Part shown: positions 52,059 to 62,107 of the stretch, in pieces | Numbering within the stretch: position 1 is the first letter of the stretch | Layout: every line of letters begins with the position of its first letter | Program-made: the position numbers and the translations under genes | Notes under the pieces: generated by a model | What the model was told of the DNA's origin: nothing | Seen by the model: the letters and a program-made list of their open reading frames with translations, nothing else | The model's database searches: none | Assembly: GCF_003952525.1 (NCBI RefSeq) | Contig: NZ_CP034451.1 | Location: forward strand, 4,340,001-4,404,000 | Source: Mesorhizobium sp. M3A.F.Ca.ET.080.04.2.1 | Lineage (GTDB): Bacteria; Pseudomonadota; Alphaproteobacteria; Rhizobiales; Rhizobiaceae | Reading direction: 5' to 3' | Length of the DNA stretch: 64,000 nt

Positions 52059-52165
52059 CCGCAGCACGCGCCTCAACTGGATCACGTCAAAATCCGCGGC
52101 GGGACATTGTCGCCTGACCGTGCATGCGCTCAATTGCCGCCGGATCGTCACGCAGGAGGGAAGCG

Positions 52166-53719
52166 ATGAACGGAGCCGATGTCCTGTGCGACGTGCTGTT
52201 GGCCAACGGCGTGAATGTCTGCTTCGCCAATCCCGGCACTTCGGAGATGCATTTCGTGGCGGCGCTCGACCGCAAGCCCGAGATGCGTTGCGTGCTCGGC
52301 CTTTTCGAGGGCGTGGTGACCGGAGCCGCCGACGGCTATGCCAGGATGACGGACCGCCCGGCCGCGACGCTGCTGCATACCGGCCCCGGACTGGCCAATG
52401 GCTTGGCCAACATCCACAATGCCAGGCGTGCGCGAGTGCCGATGATCAACATCGTCGGCGACCATGCCTCCTATCACTTGCCGCTCGACGCGCCGCTCAC
52501 CAGCGACATAGAAAGCCTTGCGGCGCCGATGTCGAACTGGGTCCGCCGCATCGCCGGTCCAGCCGATGTCGCGCCGGCCGCGCAGGCGGCCTTTCGCGCT
52601 TCGCTGACGCCTCCCGGCACCGCAACGCTGATCCTGCCGGCGGACGCTGCCTGGGGCGAGGCTAGCGTGGTCTCCTCGGCCAAGGTGGAACTTGCCCCGC
52701 CACCAGCGGTCGACATGAACACGGTGCGCAACGTTGCCGAAGCCATTCGCGCCGCGCCCGGTCGCGTCGGCATGATCCTGCGCGGACCAGCGGCGCGCGC
52801 CGACGGGCTCGAAATTGCCGGGCAGATCGCCGCGGCCATGGATGTCCGCCTGTTCAGCGAGGTCCTTGTGGCCCGAATGCAGCGCGGCCGCGGACGGGTC
52901 GCGCCGGCCCGCATTCCCTACCCGATAGACGCCGCGCGGGCCTTCCTTGCCGACATCGATGTGCTGATCCTCGTCGGCGCCAAGGAGCCGGTGGCCTTTT
53001 TTGCCTATCCCGGCAAGCCGGGGCGGCTTGTGCGCGAAGGCTGCGCGGTGATGTCGCTGGCCGAGCACGGCCAAGATCTCGAGACCGCGCTTGCCCTGCT
53101 TCGGGACGAACTCGGCATCAAACCGTCGCAGCCTGTAGCTGCCGCCACGGCTTTTCCCGATGAGCCGACGCCGCGCGGCAAGCTGACGGACGATGCGATC
53201 GCGCTTTCGGTGGCAAGGAGACTTCCCGACAATGCGATCGTCTGCGACGAGGCGGTCACCTCGGCGCGGCGCTATTTCGCGCTTTCAGCCTTCGCCGCCC
53301 AGCACGACTACATGATGACGACCGGCGGCTCGATCGGCGAGGGCATGCCGATGGCGACTGGTGCCGCGATCGCCTGTCCGGGGCGCAAGGTGGTCAACCT
53401 CGAGGCCGATGGCAGCGGCATGTATACGGTGCAGGCGCTGTGGACCCAGGCCAGGGAGAAGCTCGACGTGGTCACGATCGTCTTTTCCAACCGGACCTAC
53501 GCCATATTGCATGGCGAGATGCGCAATGTCGGGGTGAACGCGATTGGCGAGAACGCCAGGCGCATGCTCGACCTCGATCAGCCGGCGCTCGACTGGGTCT
53601 CGCTGGCCAACGGCATGGGCGTGGAAGCGGCCCGCGCCGACACATGCGAACGGTTCGATGCGCTGCTCGACAGCGCCCTGTCACGTCCAGGGCCGTTCCT
53701 GATCGAAGCGGTGATCTAA
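52166..53719 (+). CDS. Thiamine diphosphate-dependent enzyme, acetolactate synthase large subunit family
   Basis: A 517-residue enzyme. The N-terminal Pyr-binding domain begins NGADVLCDVLLANGVNVCFANPGTSEMHF, followed by the catalytic Glu in GLFEGVVTGAADGYAR (about 53). The C-terminal PP-binding motif is EADGSGMYTVQALWTQ, where the usual G-D-G reads A-D-G, and the ending N is in VFSNRTYAIL. These features place it in the IlvB-like/benzoylformate-decarboxylase-like subgroup common in rhizobia, so the true reaction may be other than acetolactate synthesis. GGAGGG precedes ATG 52166; an upstream ATG at 52124 adds a poor leader. Confidence 0.85.
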   Translation: MNGADVLCDVLLANGVNVCFANPGTSEMHFVAALDRKPEMRCVLGLFEGVVTGAADGYARMTDRPAATLLHTGPGLANGLANIHNARRARVPMINIVGDHASYHLPLDAPLTSDIESLAAPMSNWVRRIAGPADVAPAAQAAFRASLTPPGTATLILPADAAWGEASVVSSAKVELAPPPAVDMNTVRNVAEAIRAAPGRVGMILRGPAARADGLEIAGQIAAAMDVRLFSEVLVARMQRGRGRVAPARIPYPIDAARAFLADIDVLILVGAKEPVAFFAYPGKPGRLVREGCAVMSLAEHGQDLETALALLRDELGIKPSQPVAAATAFPDEPTPRGKLTDDAIALSVARRLPDNAIVCDEAVTSARRYFALSAFAAQHDYMMTTGGSIGEGMPMATGAAIACPGRKVVNLEADGSGMYTVQALWTQAREKLDVVTIVFSNRTYAILHGEMRNVGVNAIGENARRMLDLDQPALDWVSLANGMGVEAARADTCERFDALLDSALSRPGPFLIEAVI

Positions 53720-53738
53720 GCGAGCCGAGAGGGCTCGC
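53720..53738. terminator. Hairpin between convergent genes
   Basis: GCGAGCC (53720-53726) pairs with GGCTCGC (53732-53738) around a 5-base loop. No T run. It lies between the thiamine enzyme gene and the convergent bolA. Confidence 0.35.
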
Positions 53739-53743
53739 AGCAC

Positions 53744-54046
53744 CTACCAGCGCGTCTTTTCGCCTGGCGCGGCGGGCTCGATCGCCAGCGCGTGCACGCC
53801 GGCCTTCAGTTCGTCGGCCAGCAGGTCGTTGACGGCGCGGTGGCGCTCGACGCGGCTCATGCCAGCAAAGCGCGGCGAGACGATGCGGACGCGAAAATGC
53901 GTCTCGCCGGCGCCGTCGAAGGCGCCATGGTGATCGGAGCCATGGTGATGATGGCCGGCGTGAAGATGGCTTTCGTTGATGACGGCCAGCCTTTCCGGCG
54001 AAAATGCCGCCTTCAGCTTGCTTTCCATCGTCGCCTGTATGGACAT
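53744..54046 (-). CDS. BolA family protein
   Basis: A 100-residue protein with the BolA core (about 45-95: HFRVRIVSPRFAGMSRVERHRAVNDLLADEL) and a His-rich stretch (AGHHHHGSDHHG) in the middle. BolA proteins bind glutaredoxins with iron-sulfur clusters and affect iron homeostasis. The length is normal. It is upstream of a J-domain gene in divergent orientation, the arrangement usual in rhizobia. Confidence 0.9.
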   Translation of the reverse strand: MSIQATMESKLKAAFSPERLAVINESHLHAGHHHHGSDHHGAFDGAGETHFRVRIVSPRFAGMSRVERHRAVNDLLADELKAGVHALAIEPAAPGEKTRW

Positions 54047-54182
54047 CGAGGCTTCCCTTCACCACATCTACGGCACCGCCGCAAAATCTCAGTTTTCGAC
54101 CGCTTTTAAGCCGCGATTCAGCGGTTAGGGCGATCATCGGCGAAATGTCAATTCTTGTTTCGCACCAGCGAACAGCCCATAA

Positions 54183-54806
54183 ATGGGTGAGATGAAACCG
54201 TATCCCAAATATTTCGAGAAGATCCGCATACGGCCGGAAAAGGACGCCGAGCTGAAGTCGCGTGCGCCAATCTGCCAGTGGGACGGTTGCAAGGAGGCGG
54301 GCACGCACCGGGCGCCGGTCGGGCGGCTGAAGGAGGGGGAATATTTCCGCTTCTGTTTCGAGCACGTGCGTGAATACAACAAGAGTTTCAACTACTTCTC
54401 CGGCGTGTCGGACAGCGAGATCGCCCGCTTCCAGAAAGAGGCGCTGACCGGCCATCGGCCGACCTGGCGCATGGGCGCCAATGGCGGCGGGATGCGTTCG
54501 GCGCCCGACTTCGCGCAGCAGCGTTCGGGGCGCGCCGGCTATTACAACCGCATGCGCGATCCGTTCAACCTGTTCGGCACCGGGTCGCGCGAGCCGCGCG
54601 AGCGCAAGGCCAGGCCGCTTGAGGCCAAGGCGCTGGAAACGCTTGGCCTTGATACAAAGGCGACTGGTCAGGATATCAAGGCGCGCTATAAGGAACTCGT
54701 GAAGCGCCACCATCCGGATGCGAATGGCGGCGACAGAGGTTCGGAAGACCGGTTCCGCGACGTGCTGCAGGCCTATCGCGTGCTCAAGCAAGCAGGGTTG
54801 TGCTGA
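54183..54806 (+). CDS. J-domain molecular chaperone, C-terminal J domain
   Basis: A 207-residue protein with the J domain at the C-terminus (about 145-205): ALETLGLDTKATGQDIKARYKELVKRHHPDANGG, with HPD at about 182-184. The N-terminal half has a zinc-type Cys pattern (ICQWDGCKEAG, FCFEH) seen in this rhizobial subgroup. It should stimulate a DnaK-type ATPase for specific clients. Confidence 0.88.
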   Translation: MGEMKPYPKYFEKIRIRPEKDAELKSRAPICQWDGCKEAGTHRAPVGRLKEGEYFRFCFEHVREYNKSFNYFSGVSDSEIARFQKEALTGHRPTWRMGANGGGMRSAPDFAQQRSGRAGYYNRMRDPFNLFGTGSREPRERKARPLEAKALETLGLDTKATGQDIKARYKELVKRHHPDANGGDRGSEDRFRDVLQAYRVLKQAGLC

Positions 54807-54928
54807 GCGGCCTTACGGTCCGTGTCGTTTTCCAACTTTCATCGGGTAGGAAAAGGCTCTAAGACCGCCCCCGAACAAAATCGATTGCCGGCGAAACGCC
54901 GCGTTCGCCCGTGGAGACGTTGATAGAG

Positions 54929-55915
54929 ATGAACAAGGTCGATCGCGACATCGCCAACCTGCCCGACACGACGGTGCCGGTGAAGGAGAAATTCGGCTTC
55001 GACTCCAAGATGGTGGTTCCCGCCTATTCGGTGTCGACCGAGCACGTGCCCGACATCGACCCGGACTATCTGTTCGACAAGGCGACGACGCTGGCGATCC
55101 TTGCCGGCTTCGCCTACAACCGCCGCGTCATGGTGTCCGGCTATCACGGCACCGGCAAGTCGACGCATATCGAGCAGGTCGCGGCCCGCCTCAACTGGCC
55201 CTGCGTGCGCGTCAATCTGGACAGCCATGTCAGCCGTATCGATCTCGTCGGCAAGGATGCGATCGTCGTCAAGGAAGGCCTGCAGGTCACCGAATTCCGC
55301 GACGGCATCCTGCCCTGGGCCTATCAGCACAATGTGGCGCTCTGCTTCGACGAGTACGATGCCGGCCGGCCGGACGTGATGTTCGTCATCCAGCGCGTCT
55401 TGGAATCCTCGGGCCGCCTCACGCTGCTCGACCAGAGCCGGGTCATCCGCCCACATCCGGCGTTCCGGCTGTTTGCCACCGCCAACACGGTCGGTCTTGG
55501 CGACACCACCGGCCTCTATCACGGCACGCAGCAGATCAATCAGGCGCAGATGGACCGCTGGTCGATCGTCACCACGCTCAACTACCTGCCGCATGACAAC
55601 GAGGTGAACATCGTTCTGGCCAAGGCCAAGCATTACCGCGACAGCAAGGGCAAGGATATCGTCAACAAGATGGTGCGCGTCGCCGACATGACGCGCTCGG
55701 CCTTCATCAACGGCGATCTCTCGACCGTCATGAGCCCGCGCACCGTCATCACCTGGGCCGAGAACGCCGAGATCTTCGGCGACATCGGCATGGCGTTCCG
55801 GCTGACCTTCCTCAACAAATGCGACGAGCTGGAGCGTTCGGTGGTGGCTGAATTCTACCAACGCGCCTTCGGCGAGGACCTGCCGGAGAGCGCCGCCAAC
55901 GTGGTGCTGGGCTAA
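54929..55915 (+). CDS. cobS: Cobaltochelatase ATPase subunit CobS
   Basis: A 328-residue AAA+ ATPase. Walker [10 protein letters not shown] (about 73-81), Walker [16 protein letters not shown] (about 138-152) and the sensor region [11 protein letters not shown] are visible. With CobN and CobT it inserts cobalt into hydrogenobyrinic acid a,c-diamide in the aerobic B12 pathway. ATG 54929 chosen; an upstream GTG at 54911 is possible. cobT follows, 45 bases away. Confidence 0.95.
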   Translation: MNKVDRDIANLPDTTVPVKEKFGFDSKMVVPAYSVSTEHVPDIDPDYLFDKATTLAILAGFAYNRRVMVSGYHGTGKSTHIEQVAARLNWPCVRVNLDSHVSRIDLVGKDAIVVKEGLQVTEFRDGILPWAYQHNVALCFDEYDAGRPDVMFVIQRVLESSGRLTLLDQSRVIRPHPAFRLFATANTVGLGDTTGLYHGTQQINQAQMDRWSIVTTLNYLPHDNEVNIVLAKAKHYRDSKGKDIVNKMVRVADMTRSAFINGDLSTVMSPRTVITWAENAEIFGDIGMAFRLTFLNKCDELERSVVAEFYQRAFGEDLPESAANVVLG

Positions 55916-55960
55916 GCGCGTGCCGAAGGGCCTGAGCTTCCAGGCCAGATCGCGCAGGGA

Positions 55961-57865
55961 ATGACAATGGCGGGTCCGGGCGACAACACGCGCAACAAGC
56001 CGAAGAACGGGTCTGAAGCGGACAGCTTCAAACGTGCCGTCACGGTATGCATGCGCGCCGTCGCCGGCGACAAGGATCTCGAAGTCGGTTTCGCCAAGGA
56101 CCGGCCCGCACTGGCCGGCAGCCGCGCCCGGCTGCCCGAGCTGCCGAAGAAGGCTACCCGAAACGACATAGCGATCACCCGCGGTATCGGCGATTCCATG
56201 GCGCTGAAGCGCGCCTGCCACGACCAGCGCATCCACAACAAGCTGGCGCCGGAAGGCAAGCTGGCGCGCTCGATCTTCGACGCGGTCGAGCAGGCGCGGG
56301 TCGAGGCGATCGGCAGCCGCGCCATGCAGGGCGTCGCCGACAATATCGGCTCGATGCTCGAGGACAAATACGCCAAGGCGAACCTGGTCGATGTCAGGGA
56401 CAAGGCCGACGCGCCGCTCGAGGAAGCGCTGGCCCTGATGGTGCGCGAAAAACTCACCGGCCGCACCGTGCCGAAGAGCGGCGAGCGGCTGGTCGATCTC
56501 TGGCGCCCATGGGTGGAGGAAAAGGCCAGCGCCGATCTCGATGCGCTGTCGGCCAAGCTCGACGACCAGCAGGCCTTTGCCCGCCTGGTGCGTGACATGC
56601 TCGTCTCGATGGAAATGGCCGAGGAACTCGGCGACGACCAGGAGACGGAGGACACCGAGGACAACGAAGAAAACGAGCAGCAGGGCGAAGAACAAAGCGA
56701 GGAGGGCGGCGAGGACGACTCCGGCTCCGAGCAGTCGCAGTCCGAGGATGCCGAGTCTTCTGCCGACGAACAAGAGTCGGCCGAAACGGAAGCGACAGAC
56801 GCGACCTCCGACGACCTTTCCGACGAGGACGATTCCGACGCGGAGACGCCCGGCGAAGCGCGGCGCAACGACAATCCGTTCCTCAACCTGCCGAAGGAAA
56901 TCGACTACAAGGTCTTCACCACCGCCTTCGACGAGACGGTCGGCGCCGAGGATCTTTGCGAGGAAGAAGAGCTCGATCGGCTGCGCGCCTTCCTCGACAA
57001 GCAACTCGCCAATCTCTCCGGCGTCGTCGGCCGGCTGGCCAACCGGCTGCAGCGCCGGCTGATGGCGCAGCAGAACCGCTCCTGGGATTTCGACCTCGAG
57101 GAAGGCTACCTCGATCCATCGCGGCTGGTGCGCGTCGTCATTGATCCGATGCAGCCGCTGTCGTTCAAGCAGGAGCGCGACACCAAGTTCCGCGACACCG
57201 TGGTGTCGCTGGTGCTCGACAATTCGGGCTCGATGCGCGGCCGCCCGATCACCGTGGCGGCGACCTGCGCCGACATTCTGGCGCGCACGCTGGAGCGCTG
57301 CGGTGTTTCGGTCGAGATCCTCGGCTTCACCACGCGCGCGTGGAAGGGCGGGCAGGCGCGCGAGAAATGGCTGAAGGACGGCAAGCCGCCGAACCCCGGC
57401 AGGCTCAACGATCTGCGCCACATCATCTACAAGTCCGCCGACCATCCGTGGCGGCGCGCGCGCCGCAACCTCGGCCTGATGATGCGCGAGGGCCTGCTCA
57501 AGGAAAACATCGACGGCGAGGCACTGCTTTGGGCGCATAACCGGCTGATCGGCCGGCCGGAGCAGCGCAAGATCCTGATGATGATCTCGGACGGTGCGCC
57601 GGTCGACGATTCCACGCTGTCGGTCAATCCCGGCAACTATCTCGAGCGGCACCTGCGCGCCGTGATCGAGCTGATCGAGACGCGCTCGCCGGTCGAACTG
57701 CTCGCCATCGGCATCGGCCATGACGTCACGCGCTACTATCGGCGCGCCGTCACCATCGTCGACGCCGAGGAATTGGCCGGCGCCATGACCGAGCAACTGG
57801 CGTCGCTGTTCGACGAGGAGAGCGCCCGCGACAGCCGGCGCGGCGGCTTGCGGCGCGCCGGATGA
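55961..57865 (+). CDS. cobT: Cobaltochelatase subunit CobT
   Basis: A 634-residue subunit. The N-terminal third is helical; residues about 225-305 are a strongly acidic low-complexity stretch (many Asp/Glu with Ser); the C-terminal VWA domain carries the MIDAS motif DNSGSMRG (about 422-429). CobT forms a two-ring AAA-type complex with CobS that drives CobN. The stop codon overlaps the next start (ATGA), a coupling to a gene not part of the B12 pathway. Confidence 0.95.
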   Translation: MTMAGPGDNTRNKPKNGSEADSFKRAVTVCMRAVAGDKDLEVGFAKDRPALAGSRARLPELPKKATRNDIAITRGIGDSMALKRACHDQRIHNKLAPEGKLARSIFDAVEQARVEAIGSRAMQGVADNIGSMLEDKYAKANLVDVRDKADAPLEEALALMVREKLTGRTVPKSGERLVDLWRPWVEEKASADLDALSAKLDDQQAFARLVRDMLVSMEMAEELGDDQETEDTEDNEENEQQGEEQSEEGGEDDSGSEQSQSEDAESSADEQESAETEATDATSDDLSDEDDSDAETPGEARRNDNPFLNLPKEIDYKVFTTAFDETVGAEDLCEEEELDRLRAFLDKQLANLSGVVGRLANRLQRRLMAQQNRSWDFDLEEGYLDPSRLVRVVIDPMQPLSFKQERDTKFRDTVVSLVLDNSGSMRGRPITVAATCADILARTLERCGVSVEILGFTTRAWKGGQAREKWLKDGKPPNPGRLNDLRHIIYKSADHPWRRARRNLGLMMREGLLKENIDGEALLWAHNRLIGRPEQRKILMMISDGAPVDDSTLSVNPGNYLERHLRAVIELIETRSPVELLAIGIGHDVTRYYRRAVTIVDAEELAGAMTEQLASLFDEESARDSRRGGLRRAG

Positions 57866-58884
57866 TCTTGTCGAGGGCGCGGATCCGGCGGGCAATATCG
57901 GCTTGTGCGCTGGCCTGTGCGTGGGTTTCGCCGGCATTTGCCGAGGCGCGCACCCCGATCGAGACGATCGAGGTTTCGGCGCGGCCAATCACCGAGTTCC
58001 ATACTGGCCGGGATGAGAAACGGTTCGGACCGCTGGAATTCGTCGGCGGGCTGGAGATGACCTCGCCGTCGCGCGATTTCGGCGCGCTGTCGGCCTTTCG
58101 CTTCCTGAAGCCCGGCAGCGATTTCATCGGCGTCGCCGACACCGGCTTCTGGTTCTTCGGCAGCATCGCGCGCGATGCCGAGGGGCGTCCCTCGGGCGTA
58201 ACAAGTTTCCGTATGCAGCAGATGGTCGACGCCTCGGGCCTGCCGATCGACAGGAAATGGAAGGTCGATGCCGAAGGGCTCGCGGTGAAGGACGGCGTCG
58301 CTACCGTCGGTTTCGAGCGCGACCAGCGGATCGCCCAGTTCAAGATCGATGCCGATAATATGAAGGGACCGTTCAGACAGCTCGACTATCTGGTTCCGGC
58401 CCGGGAGCTGCGGATGAACCGCGGCTTCGAGACCGTGACGCATGCGCATCCTTACGGCCAGCATGAGGGCGGCCTGGTGGTGGTGTCGGAAAAGAGCCTG
58501 GACAAGGCCGGCAACATCTACGCGGCCGTCATCGAGGGACCGCACAAGGGCGTCTTCACGGTCAAGCGCAACGGCGATTTCGACATCACTGACGGCGCCT
58601 TTCTGCCGAACGGTGACCTTCTGCTGTTGGAGCGCAGCTTCTCGATGGCGCGCGGGGTGAAGATGCGGCTGCGACGCATCTATGGCGAAAGCGTCGAGAA
58701 GGGCGCCGTTGCCGACGGTCCAGTGCTGATGGAAGCCGATATGGGCGACCAGATCGACAATATGGAAGGGCTTGACGTCTGGACCCGGGACGACGGCGCC
58801 CTGATCGTGTCACTGATGTCGGACGACAATCACTCGATCCTGCAGCGCAACCTCTATCTGGAATTCATGCTGCACGAGGATTGA
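57862..58884 (+). CDS. Exported phytase-like/esterase-like domain protein
   Basis: A 340-residue protein with a signal peptide (cleavage near AFAE, residue 27), then the phytase-like domain (about 45-335) with [44 protein letters not shown] and [19 protein letters not shown] motifs. Such proteins are annotated as having esterase-like activity of phytase family; the reaction here is unknown. Overlaps cobT by ATGA. Followed by the convergent large membrane protein gene. Confidence 0.85.
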   Translation: MILSRARIRRAISACALACAWVSPAFAEARTPIETIEVSARPITEFHTGRDEKRFGPLEFVGGLEMTSPSRDFGALSAFRFLKPGSDFIGVADTGFWFFGSIARDAEGRPSGVTSFRMQQMVDASGLPIDRKWKVDAEGLAVKDGVATVGFERDQRIAQFKIDADNMKGPFRQLDYLVPARELRMNRGFETVTHAHPYGQHEGGLVVVSEKSLDKAGNIYAAVIEGPHKGVFTVKRNGDFDITDGAFLPNGDLLLLERSFSMARGVKMRLRRIYGESVEKGAVADGPVLMEADMGDQIDNMEGLDVWTRDDGALIVSLMSDDNHSILQRNLYLEFMLHED

Positions 58885-58897
58885 AGCGGGGTCGCGG

Positions 58898-60676
58898 TCA
58901 GCGGACCTTGTAGATCTCGATCGGCTTGCCGGCGGTCGAGGCGACCAGCTCGAGCCAGTCCGGTGCACGCCCCTTCACCAACTGGGCCGCCAGCCCAAGC
59001 GGAGCGTCCTGCGCAAGCGAGATTTCCTCCGAATTGCCGCGGCAGATCACGACCAGCCCGACATGTTCGCGCTCGATGACCGCACGCGTGATTTCCGGCG
59101 TTCCCATGAAGGCGTCGAACATGGCGAGATTGCCGCCGACATTGCGGTGGTACGGGCCGGCCAGCGCCCTGTGGCCGGTAAACATCAGTATTCCAGAGCC
59201 GAGATTGGACGAGGCAAGCACGGTGGTTGCCGGCATGGCGGCAAGATCGCGGAAGTCTCCGGGCTTGCCGCAGCTCAGTCCGTGGTCCGGGTCGGAGTTG
59301 ATGGCTCTGGGCGCCGTCTGGACCATCGACTGCGCGGCGACCGCGACGCCGGCCCAGGTCGCGTTGAGCGACATCAGCCAGGCTGCGGCCATCCGCGTGG
59401 ATATGCGCCATGAGCGAGCGATGCTTGCCTGAAGGCGGATACGGGCGATCCAGGCCGAGAGCGGCAGCACCGCGAAGGCGACCGAGAAGGTGGAGCCGCG
59501 GACCTGCCATAGGCTGACGGCGAAGGCGACGACAAGCAGCAAGCCGGCAAGAGCCTCCTCGCGGCGAAGGCGTCGGCTGCGAAGCTGAAAGGCGATCAGC
59601 AGGATGCCGATGAAGGGCGTCACATAGCGCGCGGCCATCAGCTTCGGCTGATGGACCGCAACGCTGAAGAAGGGCTGCGCCTCGACGACGTCGTTCAGCC
59701 AATAGGTGCGAAGTCGCTGGTCTACATCTGCATAGGGCGCGGCCAGGCATTGCGGGAAGAACACCACCGCGACCGCTGCGACCGCCACGGCCAGCATCGA
59801 CATGCGGATGAGCCGGCTCTTGGCCGTAGACTGTCCGGGCAGGCCGGCAAGCATGGCCAAACCGAGGCCGGAGAGCGCCGCGATCACGAACTGGAAGGAC
59901 GAAAAGGCATCGCACTGGGGTGCGCCCCAGGAGGACGGATGTATGGTGGCGACGAAGACCACCGACGCGACCGCTGCAAATCCGATGCCGAAGCCGGATG
60001 CGGTCATGCGCTCCTTTTCATCGAGAATGAAGAGCACGGCGACAGCGGCGCCCAGCGTCGCCACGTAAGGCGCGGTTTCCATGCCGATCGCAAGCGTGAG
60101 GCCCGCGCACATGCCGGAGAGAACGGCGGCGATCCGCCAGGGGGGCGCCTCCATCAAAAGCCAGAGGCTCGCCGCTGTCAAAAGCAGCTGGATGTTGTGG
60201 TGGTCGAGGAAGCCAGGGCTGAAGATGCGGAGGAAGAACAGCGCGGCGGTCGAGAGCACCAGAGCGGGCATCGCCACATTCGCGCCGGCAAAACGCTGCG
60301 AGGCGCGCAGAATGACGAATATCGTCATGCCGTAGAGAGAAAGCGGCCAGATGATCTGTGCGGCCCTCTCGGCCGTGGCTGCGCCGGCGCCCTGCGCATC
60401 GAAAGCCAGGATGATGAGCGCGATCGGGGTATCGACCAGGCGCGACCAGTGCATGACGAAGCCGCCCGCCAGGCCCATCCTGTATTGATGGAGATCGAAC
60501 CAGCCCTGGCCGCCGAGAAGATCGCGGACCTCGACCATCCGCAGCATGCTGTCGTTGTCGCCGCCATAGTCGGCGAGCGACGGAAAGCCGGATATAGCGT
60601 TGATCGCGAGGACCAGCAGCGTGGCGCAGAACGCCAGCAGGAGATCATGTTTCCAACCGGTAGCCTGCGTGGTCAT
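58898..60676 (-). CDS. Large multi-span membrane protein, STT3/GT-C glycosyltransferase-like
   Basis: A 592-residue membrane protein with about eleven hydrophobic segments and a soluble C-terminal part (about 460-592). Near the N-terminus the DNDSMLRMVEVRDLL stretch followed by GWFDLHQYRM and MHWSRLVD resembles the first loop motif of STT3-like oligosaccharyltransferases. It is probably a GT-C-fold glycosyltransferase acting on the outer face of the inner membrane; donor and acceptor are unknown. ATG 60676 gives a standard start; no strong ribosome site is seen. Confidence 0.65.
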   Translation of the reverse strand: MTTQATGWKHDLLLAFCATLLVLAINAISGFPSLADYGGDNDSMLRMVEVRDLLGGQGWFDLHQYRMGLAGGFVMHWSRLVDTPIALIILAFDAQGAGAATAERAAQIIWPLSLYGMTIFVILRASQRFAGANVAMPALVLSTAALFFLRIFSPGFLDHHNIQLLLTAASLWLLMEAPPWRIAAVLSGMCAGLTLAIGMETAPYVATLGAAVAVLFILDEKERMTASGFGIGFAAVASVVFVATIHPSSWGAPQCDAFSSFQFVIAALSGLGLAMLAGLPGQSTAKSRLIRMSMLAVAVAAVAVVFFPQCLAAPYADVDQRLRTYWLNDVVEAQPFFSVAVHQPKLMAARYVTPFIGILLIAFQLRSRRLRREEALAGLLLVVAFAVSLWQVRGSTFSVAFAVLPLSAWIARIRLQASIARSWRISTRMAAAWLMSLNATWAGVAVAAQSMVQTAPRAINSDPDHGLSCGKPGDFRDLAAMPATTVLASSNLGSGILMFTGHRALAGPYHRNVGGNLAMFDAFMGTPEITRAVIEREHVGLVVICRGNSEEISLAQDAPLGLAAQLVKGRAPDWLELVASTAGKPIEIYKVR

Positions 60677-60768
60677 GCGGGTCGCGATGTCCTGGAAATT
60701 TTTCGCGATCCTGCACCATGTGACGTAACAAAGCGTAAAGCGCTGGCACACCCGGCCAGTTGGAAGCG

Positions 60769-61446
60769 TCAGGCGATGGCAGGCTGGCTCCAGCGGGCCG
60801 CCAGCAGCCGGTAGGGGATCAAAGCCACGATGGCGATGATCAGCTTGACCGAGAGGTCGCCGAGCGCCCAGGAGACCCAGCGCATTGTCTCGACCGACAG
60901 CACGCCCAGCAGCGGCGCCGTCTCCAGCGCAAAGGCATCGTTGGGGCCGACAAAGGCGAAGGCGGCGGAAAAGGCAAGGGCGAAGAACACGGCCGTGTCG
61001 AATACCGAGCCGACCAGCGTGCCGACGATCGGTGCGCGCCACCAGCTCTGCCGCCGCAGCCGGTTGAACACGGTCACGTCGAGCAATTGCGCAGTCAGGA
61101 ACGCCGCGCCGGAGGCAGCCGCGATACGCACCAGCCGGTCGGCCGCGGTCTCGAACTCGATCAGGCCGTGGCGGAACAGGAAGGGCGGAACCAGGATCGA
61201 GCAGATCACCGCCGTCATGAAACCGACGAAGACCACCTTGCGCGCCACTGCCGGACCGTAGCGGCGGTTGGCAAGATCTGTGACCAGGAACGAGAAGGGA
61301 TAGGCGAAAGCGCCCCAGGTGAGCAGGTCGGCCAGCGAAAGACCGCCGATCTGGCCCTGCATCGGGAACTGCACGAGAATGTTCGACGCCACGACGACAA
61401 GCGCCATGGCAGCCACGAAAGGCAGGTATCGCGACAGGAAGTTCAT
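60769..61446 (-). CDS. yhhQ: YhhQ-type queuosine precursor (7-cyano-7-deazaguanine/preQ1) transporter
   Basis: A 225-residue membrane protein with six predicted helices (VUT family). Landmarks are SNILVQF (about 21-27), FPFSFLVTDLANRRYG (about 51-65), FDTAVFFALAF and VKLIIAIVALIPYRLL near the end. It imports preQ0/preQ1 for tRNA queuosine. The leader folds into a preQ1-I-like riboswitch ending at the start codon, so expression should be turned off by preQ1. Confidence 0.88.
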   Translation of the reverse strand: MNFLSRYLPFVAAMALVVVASNILVQFPMQGQIGGLSLADLLTWGAFAYPFSFLVTDLANRRYGPAVARKVVFVGFMTAVICSILVPPFLFRHGLIEFETAADRLVRIAAASGAAFLTAQLLDVTVFNRLRRQSWWRAPIVGTLVGSVFDTAVFFALAFSAAFAFVGPNDAFALETAPLLGVLSVETMRWVSWALGDLSVKLIIAIVALIPYRLLAARWSQPAIA

Positions 61447-61475
61447 TTTTTTATCCTGGGTGATGGAACCAGCTG
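61447..61475 (-). promoter_or_regulatory. preQ1 class I-like riboswitch of yhhQ
   Basis: On the minus strand the leader ends CTGGTTC, CATCA, CCCAG, GATAAAAAA, then ATG. The CTGG stem pairs with CCAG, the loop carries the GTTC and ACCC residues typical of preQ1-I aptamers, and the A-rich tail ATAAAAAA abuts the start codon. It also covers the AGGA ribosome site, as a translational off-switch would. The downstream gene is a preQ1-type transporter, a known target of this riboswitch class. Confidence 0.8.
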
Positions 61476-61555
61476 AGCGTCAGATGAGCGCTCGCTTACG
61501 ATATCGAGCACCGGATCCGCCCGGAGCCCGTGGCGGTCATCCGCCGGAAAGTTGC

Positions 61556-61852
61556 TTAGGCGGCCGGCTGCTCGGCGAGCTTCTTGGCGATCTGCTTCTT
61601 GAGCAGGCGAGCTCGCTGCGACAGCTCCTTGGCATCGGCCTTGGCCAGGAACGCGTCGAGGCCGCCGCGATGCTCGACCGAACGCAGCGCGTTGGCCGAA
61701 ATGCGCAGCCGAACGTTCTGGTTCAGCACTTCGGAAATCAGCGTCACATTGACCAGGTTCGGCAGGAAGCGGCGCTTGGTCTTGTTGTTGGCGTGGCTCA
61801 CATTGTTGCCAGTCTGGACTGCCTTGGCAGTGAGTTCGCAGGTGCGGGACAT
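61556..61852 (-). CDS. rpmB: 50S ribosomal protein L28
   Basis: A 98-residue ribosomal protein. It begins [33 protein letters not shown], the conserved L28 opening, and continues with [36 protein letters not shown]. Length matches the alphaproteobacterial form. Confidence 0.97.
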   Translation of the reverse strand: MSRTCELTAKAVQTGNNVSHANNKTKRRFLPNLVNVTLISEVLNQNVRLRISANALRSVEHRGGLDAFLAKADAKELSQRARLLKKQIAKKLAEQPAA

Positions 61853-62107
61853 CTTGTCTAACCTTCAGTTTCTAAACCTGCCAAACCATTCTGCCCGCGC
61901 CAGGCGGCGCGCGGTCTCTGTCAGGCGGCCTTTGGAAAAGTTGGCGTTCCATAGTTGCATTTCGCCAGCGCGTCAAGCTCCGGCAGATGGGCGGCGACAG
62001 CGTGCGCTCCATATAAAGGCCGGATTCCACCCTATAACCCCGTTGCGAAGGGATATGCCAGGCTGGAACCATAGTGTTCAGGCCGAACCAAGGACTCGCC
62101 GCCCGTC

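Noticed and set aside
52166..53719. Calling the thiamine enzyme ilvB
   Set aside because: The G-D-G motif is altered and no small regulatory subunit gene is adjacent, so a biosynthetic acetolactate synthase cannot be asserted.
54839..57988. Very long open frame (over 1,000 codons) on the minus strand opposite cobS-cobT
   Set aside because: It is an open shadow of two clear genes in GC-rich DNA; its translation is low in structure-like pattern and has no recognisable domain.
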